Notes: a model not told the origin generated them from the sequence alone. DNA of 8,234 bases from Dehalococcoidia bacterium UBA5629 (GCA_002421445.1 DIKB01000050.1:1-8234), one strand, 5' to 3'; positions 1 to 6,602 are shown, counted from the first letter of the stretch. Numbers and translations: made by a program.

Positions 1-63
1 CGAAAGGTCTCAGGTAGCATTACGAACTGGATTCTAATTTGCAATCAGCATAGAAAGTAACAA

Positions 64-119
64 GAGATTTCTCGATTACACTCGAAATGACCTAAGAGTG
101 AATAGCCCGGAATGACGAA
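64..119. repeat. Probable dispersed intergenic repeat
   Basis: This stretch lies just past the 3' end of the isocitrate dehydrogenase gene. On the minus strand it shows two GTCATT-type units: GTCATTCCGGGC and GTCATTTCGAGTGTAATCG followed by AGAAATCTC. The second unit is an imperfect inverted repeat with ATTTC/GAAAT arms at 67-71 and 84-88. This wording resembles short dispersed elements common between genes in Dehalococcoidia and some other bacteria; that link is from memory, since only one copy is visible here. It could act as an RNA hairpin at the end of the operon, but it has no U-tract and is not a convincing intrinsic terminator. Confidence 0.45.
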
Positions 120-136
120 ATCCGAAGAAGCTGCTC

Positions 137-1219
137 TTATTTCTTGAGCTTCTTAATCACTGCATCGGCAACCTGAGATGTACCGGCTGCGGGCTGATTT
201 CTATCGGGCTTCAGATCGTACGTAACATCTTTGCCTTCGGCAATGACATCTGCGATGGCTTTTTCCATTCTATCTGCGGCTTCAATCTCTTTAAGATAAC
301 GGAGCATCATAACGCCGGACAGCATCATGGCCATGGGATTAACCTTATTTTGCCCGGTGTATTTCGGTGCGCTTCCGTGGGATGGCTCAAACAACGCCAT
401 ATCGGTGCCGATATTTGCTCCGGGAGCTAATCCCAGACCGCCCACCAGCCCTGCACAGAGATCGGAGACAATATCCCCGTACAGATTCGGCAATACCAGT
501 ACGTCGAATTTCTGCGGAGTTTTGACCAGGTGCATGCAGATGGCATCGGCAAGGACGTCCTCAAACTCGATGTCAGGGTAGTTTTTAGCCACCTCGCGTG
601 CCACCGACAGGAACAGCCCATCCGAGAATTTAAGAATATTTGCTTTATGGATGGCGCTGACTTTCTTGCGTTTGTTGGTTCGGGCGTACTCAAAGGCATA
701 TTGTACAATTCTTCGCGATCCCGTTTCGGAAATTGCCTTGATGCTATATCCCGAATCCTCTCTCACGTCCATCTTCGCATTGGTCTTAATAAATTGTCGC
801 AGATCTTCGGCTTCTTTTGTCCCCCTGGCAAATTCAATGCCGGCATAGAGGTCTTCCGTGTTTTCCCTGATAATATGAATATCAACATTGCTGAATGGTG
901 TTGGTGCACCGCGATATGTCTTGCAGGGACGCAGACAGGCATACAGATCGAGTCTTTTTCTGAGCGCCACATTGACGCTTCTGAATCCGGTCCCAATTGG
1001 TGTGGTCACCGGTCCTTTGATCGCTACTTTATTTTTCCTGATGGAGTCAAGCACTTTGTCAGGCAGCGGCGTGCCGAATTTATCCTGAGCTTCCTTGCCG
1101 ATTATTTCTATCGTCCAATCGAATTTAACGCCGGTGGCTTCAAGCACTCGACATGTAGCTTCCGAGATCTCCGGGCCGATACCATCACCGGGTAATAGAG
1201 TTACTTTATATGTTCCCAT
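137..1219 (-). CDS. icd: Isocitrate dehydrogenase, NAD(P)-dependent (isocitrate/isopropylmalate dehydrogenase family)
   Basis: This enzyme oxidatively decarboxylates isocitrate to 2-oxoglutarate in the cytoplasm. The 360-residue protein spans the full fold: GDGIGPE at 11-17, the substrate loop with S81, N83 and R87 (SxNxxLR), RENTEDLYAG at 118-127, the catalytic Lys of HKAN at K192, and metal-binding D225, D249 and D253. The Ser/Asn/Arg pattern is that of isocitrate dehydrogenases rather than isopropylmalate dehydrogenases. In the cofactor loop (HGSAPKYTGQ) it has K286-Y287, which match E. coli Icd Lys344-Tyr345 and favour NADP; Y334 also matches Tyr391, but P338 replaces Arg395. NAD-type enzymes often carry Asp-Ile at the first pair, so the cofactor is uncertain. 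The ATG start is supported by GAGGT 8 nt upstream and lies 17 nt after the aconitase small-subunit stop, making this the last gene of the unit seen here. Confidence 0.9.
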   Translation of the reverse strand: MGTYKVTLLPGDGIGPEISEATCRVLEATGVKFDWTIEIIGKEAQDKFGTPLPDKVLDSIRKNKVAIKGPVTTPIGTGFRSVNVALRKRLDLYACLRPCKTYRGAPTPFSNVDIHIIRENTEDLYAGIEFARGTKEAEDLRQFIKTNAKMDVREDSGYSIKAISETGSRRIVQYAFEYARTNKRKKVSAIHKANILKFSDGLFLSVAREVAKNYPDIEFEDVLADAICMHLVKTPQKFDVLVLPNLYGDIVSDLCAGLVGGLGLAPGANIGTDMALFEPSHGSAPKYTGQNKVNPMAMMLSGVMMLRYLKEIEAADRMEKAIADVIAEGKDVTYDLKPDRNQPAAGTSQVADAVIKKLKK

Positions 1220-1236
1220 CTGGTCTTACCTCTTGA

Positions 1237-1743
1237 TTAGAGTTTGAAATCACCGTATTTGTTGATGTAAGGGATAAGGCCGCCTTCGTTCAGGATATTG
1301 AGCATGACCTGCGGTATTTTACCGAAGGTAAGCTGAGTATTCGTTGTCAGATTTGTTACGATGCCGCGAGACAGATTGATCTCCAGTTCGTCCCCGGAGG
1401 TGATTTTATCGGTATCGCAAATGAGGACGGGCATACCCTGATTAATCGCATTGCGGAAAAAGATACGGGCGACGGATTTTGCCAGAATGGCACTGACGCC
1501 TGACATTTTGATGACGAGAGGGGCATGTTCACGGCTTGAGCCGAGGCCGAAATTATTGCCGGCGACGATGAAATCACCTTTGTTAACTTTCTGGGGAAAC
1601 GAAGGGTCTGCATCCTCCATCGCATGTTTCGCCAATTCCGGCAGGTTGCTTCTGAGATGCGCATATCTACCGGGGATAATATGATCGGTGGAGATGTTAT
1701 CACCGAATTTGAAGGCGCGTCCTTTCAGAATAACATCAGCCAT
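1237..1743 (-). CDS. Aconitase-family small subunit (LeuD-type swivel domain)
   Basis: This is the small (swivel) subunit of a two-subunit aconitase/3-isopropylmalate dehydratase family enzyme, 168 residues, normal for LeuD. Visible hallmarks are DNISTDHIIPGRY at 15-27, GNNFGLGSSREH at 62-73 (the SSREH substrate-carboxylate site) and ARIFFRNAINQG. The substrate-recognition loop after IIPGRY reads AHLRSN, unlike the YLVYT or YLRT forms I recall for archaeal isopropylmalate and homoaconitate enzymes. Its position directly between the large subunit and isocitrate dehydrogenase argues that it works on citrate/isocitrate. Its ATG overlaps the large-subunit stop by one base (TAATG), which implies translational coupling; GAGG lies 11 nt upstream. 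An isopropylmalate or homoaconitate role cannot be excluded from sequence alone. Confidence 0.88.
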   Translation of the reverse strand: MADVILKGRAFKFGDNISTDHIIPGRYAHLRSNLPELAKHAMEDADPSFPQKVNKGDFIVAGNNFGLGSSREHAPLVIKMSGVSAILAKSVARIFFRNAINQGMPVLICDTDKITSGDELEINLSRGIVTNLTTNTQLTFGKIPQVMLNILNEGGLIPYINKYGDFKL

Positions 1744-2993
1744 TATTTTACTTTCCTCGGGTCGGTTATTTCGCCGGTTATCGCTGAGGCGGCCGCAGTT
1801 GCCGGACTTGCCAGATATACTGAAGCCTCAGGGTTTCCCATGCGTCCCTTGAAGTTGCGGTTGGCGGTCGACAGACAGGATTCTCCATCGGCAAGGACTC
1901 CCTGATGGAGACCAAGACAGGCGGCGCATCCCGGCGGTACTATGGTGCCGCCGGCATTGATCAATATATCTATATATCCCTTCTTTATTGCCATGCTGAG
2001 CACATTGCGTGATGCCGGGGCAACGATTAAACGTACGTTTGGATGGATAGTCTTATCCTTTAAAATTCGAGCTGCAATTGCCATATCCTCGAGTCTTCCA
2101 TTGGTACAGGTGCCGATGAATACCTGCTGTATCTTCGTTCCTTCAAGAGTGCGGGCCGGAGCCACATTGTCCACTGTGTGAGGCATGGATACCATCGGCT
2201 CAAGAGCAGAGGCATCGATTTTAATGATCTTTTCATATTTCGCCCCGTCATCGGCATGCAGTTCCTTGAATTTGTCTCCCCTGCCCTGTTTTTCCAGATG
2301 TTTTCTGGTGATATTGTCACTGGGGAAGATGCCGACTTTAGCGCCGGCTTCAACAGCCATGTTGGCAATAGTGAGGCGCTGAGACATCGGCATTTTTGAA
2401 ACCGCATCGCCGCTGAATTCCAGCGCTTTATAGGTTGCGCCATCGGCGCCGATCCTGCCGATAAGGTACAGGATAAGGTCTTTGGAATCTACCTTCTCAG
2501 AAAATTTCCCGGTGATCTCAATTTTGAAGGTTTCCGGTACGCGGAACCATGTCTTTCCGAGAGCGAAGGCGACGGCAATATCGCTTGATCCCATACCGGT
2601 GGCAAAGGCGCCGACTGCGCCGGCAGTGACTGTATGAGAATCTGCGCCGACGATGATATCGCCGGGGTTGGCCAGTAGCTCGGCGACCAGTTGATGACAC
2701 ACGCCGTTGCCGTAATCGGAGATAAGACAATTGTATTCCCTGGCAAAGTTGCGCAGGAACTGATGGTCATTTGATAACTGGCGGTTTGGGCTGGGCACAG
2801 CATGATCTATAAAAATGACTGTATGTGACGGATTCGCCAGCTTTTTGCCTGTTTCCTTGAATTGTCTTATTGTTAGCGGCCCTGTAGTATCCTGAACGAA
2901 TGCCAGATCAACAGGGACAATGACTATATCCCCGGCATTGGCATCCGATCCCGATCTGATGCTGAGTATTTTTTCGCTTAATGTTTTGGCCAC
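1743..2993 (-). CDS. Aconitase-family large subunit (LeuC-type, [4Fe-4S] dehydratase)
   Basis: This is the large catalytic subunit of a split aconitase/3-isopropylmalate dehydratase family hydro-lyase, 416 residues, the usual LeuC length. It should interconvert citrate and isocitrate through cis-aconitate together with the next gene. Cluster ligands are visible as C296 (FIGTCTNGR) and C356/C359 (PPGCAACLG). Other family signatures are DHAVPSPN at 63-70, GADSHTVTAGAVGAFATGMG at 116-135 and STANRNFKGRMG at 375-386. The start is GTG, 22 nt after the carboxyltransferase stop, with an AGGGTGG stretch 9 nt upstream. The aconitase assignment rests on the flanking isocitrate dehydrogenase and on the absence of leuA/leuB nearby. 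Dehalococcoides-type bacteria are known to use such a LeuCD-like pair beside isocitrate dehydrogenase. Confidence 0.88.
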   Translation of the reverse strand: MAKTLSEKILSIRSGSDANAGDIVIVPVDLAFVQDTTGPLTIRQFKETGKKLANPSHTVIFIDHAVPSPNRQLSNDHQFLRNFAREYNCLISDYGNGVCHQLVAELLANPGDIIVGADSHTVTAGAVGAFATGMGSSDIAVAFALGKTWFRVPETFKIEITGKFSEKVDSKDLILYLIGRIGADGATYKALEFSGDAVSKMPMSQRLTIANMAVEAGAKVGIFPSDNITRKHLEKQGRGDKFKELHADDGAKYEKIIKIDASALEPMVSMPHTVDNVAPARTLEGTKIQQVFIGTCTNGRLEDMAIAARILKDKTIHPNVRLIVAPASRNVLSMAIKKGYIDILINAGGTIVPPGCAACLGLHQGVLADGESCLSTANRNFKGRMGNPEASVYLASPATAAASAITGEITDPRKVK

Positions 2994-3015
2994 GCTGCTC
3001 TACCACCCTACCTCG

Positions 3016-4566
3016 TTATAACGGTATGTTTCCGTGCTTCTTCTTCGGGTTTTCTACAAGTTTATCCTGCAACATTTCCAGAGCTTTAATCAATTTGGGC
3101 CGTGTATCCTTCGGGTCAATGACATCATCAAGATAGCCTCTCGATGCTGCCACGTACGGGTTGGCGAATTTATCGCGATATTCATCGATGAGTTGTTTTC
3201 TCGTCTCATCTGGTGTCGAAGATTCAGTGATCTTATCTTTGAAAACTATATTCACTGCTCCGTCCGGTCCCATCACCGCGATCTCTGCAGTAGGCCAGGC
3301 AAAGTTGATATCGCCTCTCAGGTGTTTGCTGCTCATAACGATATAAGCCCCGCCGTATGCCTTGCGGGTAATGACGCTTATTTTAGGCACTGTTGCCTCT
3401 GCATAGGCATAGAGGAATTTAGCGCCGTGACGGATGATGCCCCGATATTCCTGATCGGTACCCGGCAGATATCCCGGCACATCGACAAATGTAATCAAAG
3501 GGATATTAAAACAATCGCAGAAACGGATGAATCGTGCTCCTTTATCGGAGGCGTCAACATCGATAACGCCGGCCATATGCTGCGGCTGCTGCGCCACAAT
3601 GCCGACGCTATTGCCATCGAGACGGGCAAAGCCGACGATCAAGTTTCGGGCGAATCTGCTGTGAATTTCGAAAAATTCACCGTTATCTACAACCTTTTTA
3701 ATGATTTTCTTCATGTCGTAGATCGTGGACGGATTGTCTGGTATGATGGTGCGCAACTCTTCGTCTGTGCGATTCGGATCATCACCGGTATCAATATAGG
3801 GCGGTTCATCGCTGTTATTCTGTGATATATAGCTAAGCATTTTGCGAATCGATTCAAGACAATCGCGGTCATTTTCAGCAACAATATGGCAGTTTCCTGT
3901 CTTAGTGGCGTGTGTTATAGCGCCGCCCAGTTGCTCCATATCGATATTTTCACCGGTAACAGCTTTGATCACTGCCGGGCCGGTAATATACATCTGACCT
4001 GTGCCTTTAACCATGAGTATAAAATCGGTTATTGCCGGTGAGTAGACTGCTCCACCCGCGCACGGCCCCATGATGGCCGATATCTGCGGCACCACACCGG
4101 AATAGAGAGTGTTTCTGGTGAAAATATCTCCGTATCCTTTCAGGCTATCCACGCCTTCCTGAATTCTGGCTCCACCCGAATCGAGCAGGCCGATGACCGG
4201 TGCTCCGTTTTTAGCGGCCAGATCCATAACTTTGCAGATTTTTTCTGCGGCCACCTTTGATAGTGAACCGCCAAATACGGTGAAATCCTGAGAGAAGACA
4301 TAAGCATAACGGCCGTTGATCTTTCCGTAACCTGTAACGACTGAATCCCCGGCAGGCCGTTGTTCGCTCAACCCGAAATCCGTGCACTGATGCTGAACAA
4401 ATTTATCGAGTTCCTCGAAGGTTCCGGGGTCAAATAATGCATCTATCCGTTCTCTGGCTGTAAGCTTTCCCTGCTTATGCTGAGCTTCGATTCGTTTAGC
4501 GCCGCCACCGGCTTTCGCCTGCTCCGTTAGTTTTTGAAGTTGTTCGATTTTTTCTTGAGTGCTCAA
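3016..4566 (-). CDS. Acyl-CoA carboxylase carboxyltransferase subunit (PccB/MmdA type)
   Basis: This is the biotin-dependent carboxyltransferase subunit of an acyl-CoA (propionyl-CoA) carboxylase or methylmalonyl-CoA decarboxylase, 516 residues, full length. It moves CO2 between carboxybiotin and an acyl-CoA. Seen in order are GGAKRIEAQHKQGKLTARER near 21-40, FTVFGGSLS at 95-103, DSGGARIQEG at 129-138, the first oxyanion-hole region GPCAGGAVYSPA at 167-178, the second at YGGAYIVM (404-411), and WPTAEIAVMGPDGA. The C-terminus HGNIPL is typical of this family. Residue 409 is Ile where PccB proteins have Asp, which suggests broader acyl-CoA use. The start is TTG with GGAG 10 nt upstream; no better start precedes the conserved N-terminus. 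It heads the aconitase/isocitrate dehydrogenase unit. No biotin carboxylase, biotin carrier or decarboxylase membrane subunit lies in the window. Confidence 0.88.
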   Translation of the reverse strand: MSTQEKIEQLQKLTEQAKAGGGAKRIEAQHKQGKLTARERIDALFDPGTFEELDKFVQHQCTDFGLSEQRPAGDSVVTGYGKINGRYAYVFSQDFTVFGGSLSKVAAEKICKVMDLAAKNGAPVIGLLDSGGARIQEGVDSLKGYGDIFTRNTLYSGVVPQISAIMGPCAGGAVYSPAITDFILMVKGTGQMYITGPAVIKAVTGENIDMEQLGGAITHATKTGNCHIVAENDRDCLESIRKMLSYISQNNSDEPPYIDTGDDPNRTDEELRTIIPDNPSTIYDMKKIIKKVVDNGEFFEIHSRFARNLIVGFARLDGNSVGIVAQQPQHMAGVIDVDASDKGARFIRFCDCFNIPLITFVDVPGYLPGTDQEYRGIIRHGAKFLYAYAEATVPKISVITRKAYGGAYIVMSSKHLRGDINFAWPTAEIAVMGPDGAVNIVFKDKITESSTPDETRKQLIDEYRDKFANPYVAASRGYLDDVIDPKDTRPKLIKALEMLQDKLVENPKKKHGNIPL

Positions 4567-4624
4567 CTATATGTTTCTCCAAAATTCAAAATACGATCCG
4601 TTCAGGACATTGACAATAGGAAAC

Positions 4625-4635
4625 ATTTTAGCATA
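4625..4635 (-). promoter_or_regulatory. Extended -10 promoter for the carboxyltransferase/aconitase/icd unit
   Basis: On the minus strand the sequence reads TATGCTAAAAT, an extended -10 (TGC before TAAAAT, which matches TATAAT at 5 of 6). No good -35 sits 16-18 bp upstream, which extended -10 promoters tolerate. The predicted start near 4618 gives a leader of about 52 nt, with GGAG at 4577-4580 before the TTG start. This is a prediction from sequence only. Confidence 0.5.
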
Positions 4636-4683
4636 GACGAGTTGCCATTGGCGAATGAGCTTGTATTAAGAGAATAGCTCGCA

Positions 4684-4692
4684 TGGTACAAT
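4684..4692 (+). promoter_or_regulatory. Extended -10 promoter for folP, predicted leaderless
   Basis: TGGTACAAT is an extended -10 element (TGn followed by TACAAT, 5 of 6 matches to consensus). The A of the folP ATG lies 8 bases beyond its last T, so the predicted transcription start falls on or next to the start codon. No Shine-Dalgarno sequence is visible before that ATG, which fits leaderless translation. A separate TTGACA at 4610-4615 and a TTGCCA at 4642-4647, the latter with TATTAA at 4664-4669, are possible alternative promoter parts that would give a leader. Confidence 0.45.
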
Positions 4693-4699
4693 AACGAGT

Positions 4700-5545
4700 A
4701 TGAATGGTGCTACAAAAATAAAAGAGACACGATGTAGAAACACTGTGTTTCGCTGGGGCTTGAAAACCTACGTAATGGGCATTGTTAATGTTTCCCCCGA
4801 TTCATTTTCCGGCGACGGTATAGTTACCGTGGATCGGGCACTGTCGCAGGCACGCGAATTTTATGCTGATGGCGCTGATATTATCGATATCGGAGGAGAG
4901 TCAACACGTCCCGGGTCACAGCCTATTTCAGATGCTGAAGAGATACACCGGGTTATTCCTGCAGTGCGACGTATATCTCAAGAGTTGCCGATACCCGTCA
5001 GCGTTGATACGTATAAGTACGAGGTTGCCCGCGCTGCGTTAGATGCCGGGGCTCATATGATCAATGATATCCGGGCGCTTCGGGATATCAGGTTAGCCGG
5101 ATTGGCTGCAGAACGAAAGGTGCCGATCGTTTTAATGAGCAATCAGCGTAATCAACAGGAGCGGCATATAATGCCGGCGATACTTGCCGATCTGCGGCGG
5201 GCAATAGATATGGCTGTGAAGAACGGTGTGTCCCGTGAGAATATCATTATCGATCCCGGAATCGGCTTCGGTAAGACTCTTGAACAAAACTGCGAGATTG
5301 TTCGTCGTCTCGATGAACTCAAAAAGCTAAAACAGCCTGTGCTGTTGGGCACATCCCGGAAATCGATGATCGGCCTGGTGTTGGATTTACCTGCCGATCA
5401 ACGGCTGGAGGGTACTGCGGCGACTGTGGCTATCGGCATCGCCGGAGGTGCAGATATTGTCCGAGTCCACGACGTTAGAGCAATGATACGTGTAAGTAAG
5501 ATGAGCGATGCTATCGTCAGGAGATCATGGGGGCGGTCTCAATGA
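4700..5545 (+). CDS. folP: Dihydropteroate synthase
   Basis: Dihydropteroate synthase condenses 6-hydroxymethyl-7,8-dihydropterin pyrophosphate with p-aminobenzoate to give dihydropteroate, the target step of sulfonamides. The 281-residue TIM-barrel protein shows MGIVNVSPDSFS at 26-37, DIGGESTRPGS at 63-73, PVSVDTYK near 96-103, MINDI near 119-123, IIDPGIGFGKT near 187-197, LGTSRKSMIG near 216-225 and a C-terminal RVHDV. The ATG at 4700 leaves a 25-residue lead-in before the first motif, somewhat long but acceptable. A GTG at 4745 is the only nearby alternative and has no ribosome-binding site either. The 3' end overlaps folK. It opens a folP-folK-PTPS operon, and its product supplies tetrahydrofolate, needed for one-carbon metabolism. 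Confidence 0.95.
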   Translation: MNGATKIKETRCRNTVFRWGLKTYVMGIVNVSPDSFSGDGIVTVDRALSQAREFYADGADIIDIGGESTRPGSQPISDAEEIHRVIPAVRRISQELPIPVSVDTYKYEVARAALDAGAHMINDIRALRDIRLAGLAAERKVPIVLMSNQRNQQERHIMPAILADLRRAIDMAVKNGVSRENIIIDPGIGFGKTLEQNCEIVRRLDELKKLKQPVLLGTSRKSMIGLVLDLPADQRLEGTAATVAIGIAGGADIVRVHDVRAMIRVSKMSDAIVRRSWGRSQ

Positions 5546-6033
5546 CGATTGTCTATCTCTGTTTGGGATCGAATCTGGATGACAGGGTTGTGAACATCCG
5601 AAAAGCGCTGGCGATGCTGGCGGAGTATGCTGTTGTAGATACAATATCATCGTTATATGAAACCGATCCTGTCGGTTATGAGGATCAGCCGAAATTTTTA
5701 AATGTGGTGTGCCGTATTGGAACAGAGCTCGGGCCGCCGCAGCTTCTTATCGCGGCAAAGACGATCGAGGCTGCCATGGGAAGAAAGCCTGCTTTCCGCA
5801 ATGCACCGCGGATTATTGATATCGATATACTACTCTTTGATGACATCACTCTGAACTCCAGCGAGTTAATAATACCGCATCCACGCTTACATGAGAGGGC
5901 TTTTGTGCTCGTTCCACTGGCGGAGATCGCCCCCGATGTTATGCATCCGATTCTGAAAAAAACTATAATGAAATTGCTCGAGGCGATCGATACAGCAGGA
6001 GTTATTAAATACACGGAGAAGGTTACGTTATAA
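5527..6033 (+). CDS. folK: 2-amino-4-hydroxy-6-hydroxymethyldihydropteridine pyrophosphokinase
   Basis: FolK transfers pyrophosphate from ATP to 6-hydroxymethyl-7,8-dihydropterin, making the substrate of FolP. Family signatures are LGSNLDDR near the N-terminus, SLYETDPVGYEDQPKFLNVV, the Mg/ATP motif PRIIDIDILLFDD and PHPRLHERAFVLVPLAEIAPD; the full domain is present. Two starts are possible. ATG 5527 (168 aa) has AGGAG only 3 nt upstream. ATG 5542 (163 aa, starting MTIVYLCLGSN) forms an ATGA overlap with the folP stop and matches the usual family start more closely. I list the longer form but consider both likely. Either way the gene overlaps folP, so the two are probably translationally coupled. 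Confidence 0.95.
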   Translation: MGAVSMTIVYLCLGSNLDDRVVNIRKALAMLAEYAVVDTISSLYETDPVGYEDQPKFLNVVCRIGTELGPPQLLIAAKTIEAAMGRKPAFRNAPRIIDIDILLFDDITLNSSELIIPHPRLHERAFVLVPLAEIAPDVMHPILKKTIMKLLEAIDTAGVIKYTEKVTL

Positions 6034-6044
6034 AAGGAGAGGCT

Positions 6045-6413
6045 ATGTATCAGGTATCAGTTGAGCATCATTTCGATGCAGCGCACTACCTCAGAGAATA
6101 CCATGGGAAATGCGAGAGCCTTCACGGGCATCGATTCAATGTTGTGGTGACGCTGGAAACGGGCAGGCTTAATGATATCGGGCTTGCTTATGATTTTGTT
6201 GATCTGAAAAGCCACCTCAACAGCGTGCTTTCTGCATACGATCACGTCTGCCTCAACGATGTGCCGCCATTCGATAAGATCAATCCTTCATCGGAGAATA
6301 TAGCGAAAACGATTTATGATAGACTGGCATCAAAGCTATCCGATCAGGTCAAGCTATCCCGTGTGGAAGTCTGGGAATCCCCGGTAACTCATGTTACCTA
6401 TATCCCTGATTAG
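6045..6413 (+). CDS. queD: COG0720 6-pyruvoyltetrahydropterin synthase homologue, likely dual PTPS-I/III (QueD and FolB replacement)
   Basis: This is a tunnel-fold enzyme acting on 7,8-dihydroneopterin triphosphate, 122 residues. Zinc ligands are H14, H27 and H29 (FDAAH and HGH). The signature at 23-29 is CESLHGH, with Cys23 and Glu24 side by side. Other conserved elements are DFVDLK at 50-55, YDHVCLND at 65-72, NPSSENIA at 80-87 and the pterin-binding Glu111 (VEVWESP). QueD/PTPS-I has CxxxHGH and folate PTPS-III has Glu in the motif; the combined CE form is described for bifunctional PTPS-I/III enzymes. The gene sits 11 nt after folK with AGGAG 5 nt before its ATG, and no folB is present, so production of 6-hydroxymethyl-7,8-dihydropterin for FolK is likely. 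A queuosine role (6-carboxytetrahydropterin) is also possible. Confidence 0.88.
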   Translation: MYQVSVEHHFDAAHYLREYHGKCESLHGHRFNVVVTLETGRLNDIGLAYDFVDLKSHLNSVLSAYDHVCLNDVPPFDKINPSSENIAKTIYDRLASKLSDQVKLSRVEVWESPVTHVTYIPD

Positions 6414-6589
6414 TTGACAGATGGCGGCAACAAATTGGGGATGCCGTCCTTGATCGGATAGGCATGATCGCATCGGGCGCAGTACAATGATCCGGTAATA
6501 ACATCCCCTTTGCTTATGACCGCATCTCTTAATTCCAATGATGATTTACAAGCGGGACAGATCAATACGCGTATAAATTCGTCTTTCAT
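6410..6589 (-). CDS. Trm112-like (UPF0434) zinc-ribbon protein
   Basis: This 59-residue protein is full length for the bacterial Trm112/UPF0434 family. It has two CxxC pairs (CPAC near the N-terminus, CARC near residue 40) and the family ending YPIKDGIPNLLPP. Eukaryotic and archaeal Trm112 proteins are zinc-binding activators of RNA and protein methyltransferases; the bacterial role is not settled. The start MKDEFIRVLICPAC fits the family. The reading frame extends 43 codons further upstream into the preceding gene, but those residues have no family resemblance. There is no clear Shine-Dalgarno; the ATG is 13 nt after the stop of the upstream membrane-protein gene, so coupled translation is likely. 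Its stop overlaps the convergent PTPS stop by 4 bp. Confidence 0.85.
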   Translation of the reverse strand: MKDEFIRVLICPACKSSLELRDAVISKGDVITGSLYCARCDHAYPIKDGIPNLLPPSVN

Positions 6590-6602
6590 GTTGGTTCTGT
6601 AG

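Noticed and set aside
530..1195. Open frame of 221 codons on the plus strand inside icd
   Set aside because: Antisense to a well-supported isocitrate dehydrogenase, with no family resemblance.
3034..3825. Long open frame of 263 codons on the plus strand inside the carboxyltransferase gene
   Set aside because: It lies wholly antisense to a gene with unmistakable family motifs, shows no recognisable domain, and has no ribosome-binding site worth noting; it is a codon-bias shadow.
3016..4566. Idea that the carboxyltransferase works with isocitrate dehydrogenase as a reductive 2-oxoglutarate-carboxylating system
   Set aside because: Known 2-oxoglutarate carboxylases use a pyruvate-carboxylase-type transferase domain, whereas this protein is a crotonase-fold acyl-CoA carboxyltransferase.
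4567..4699. Tetrahydrofolate or other riboswitch ahead of folP
   Set aside because: The best promoter leaves no leader before folP, and I see no conserved riboswitch core in the 133-bp spacer.
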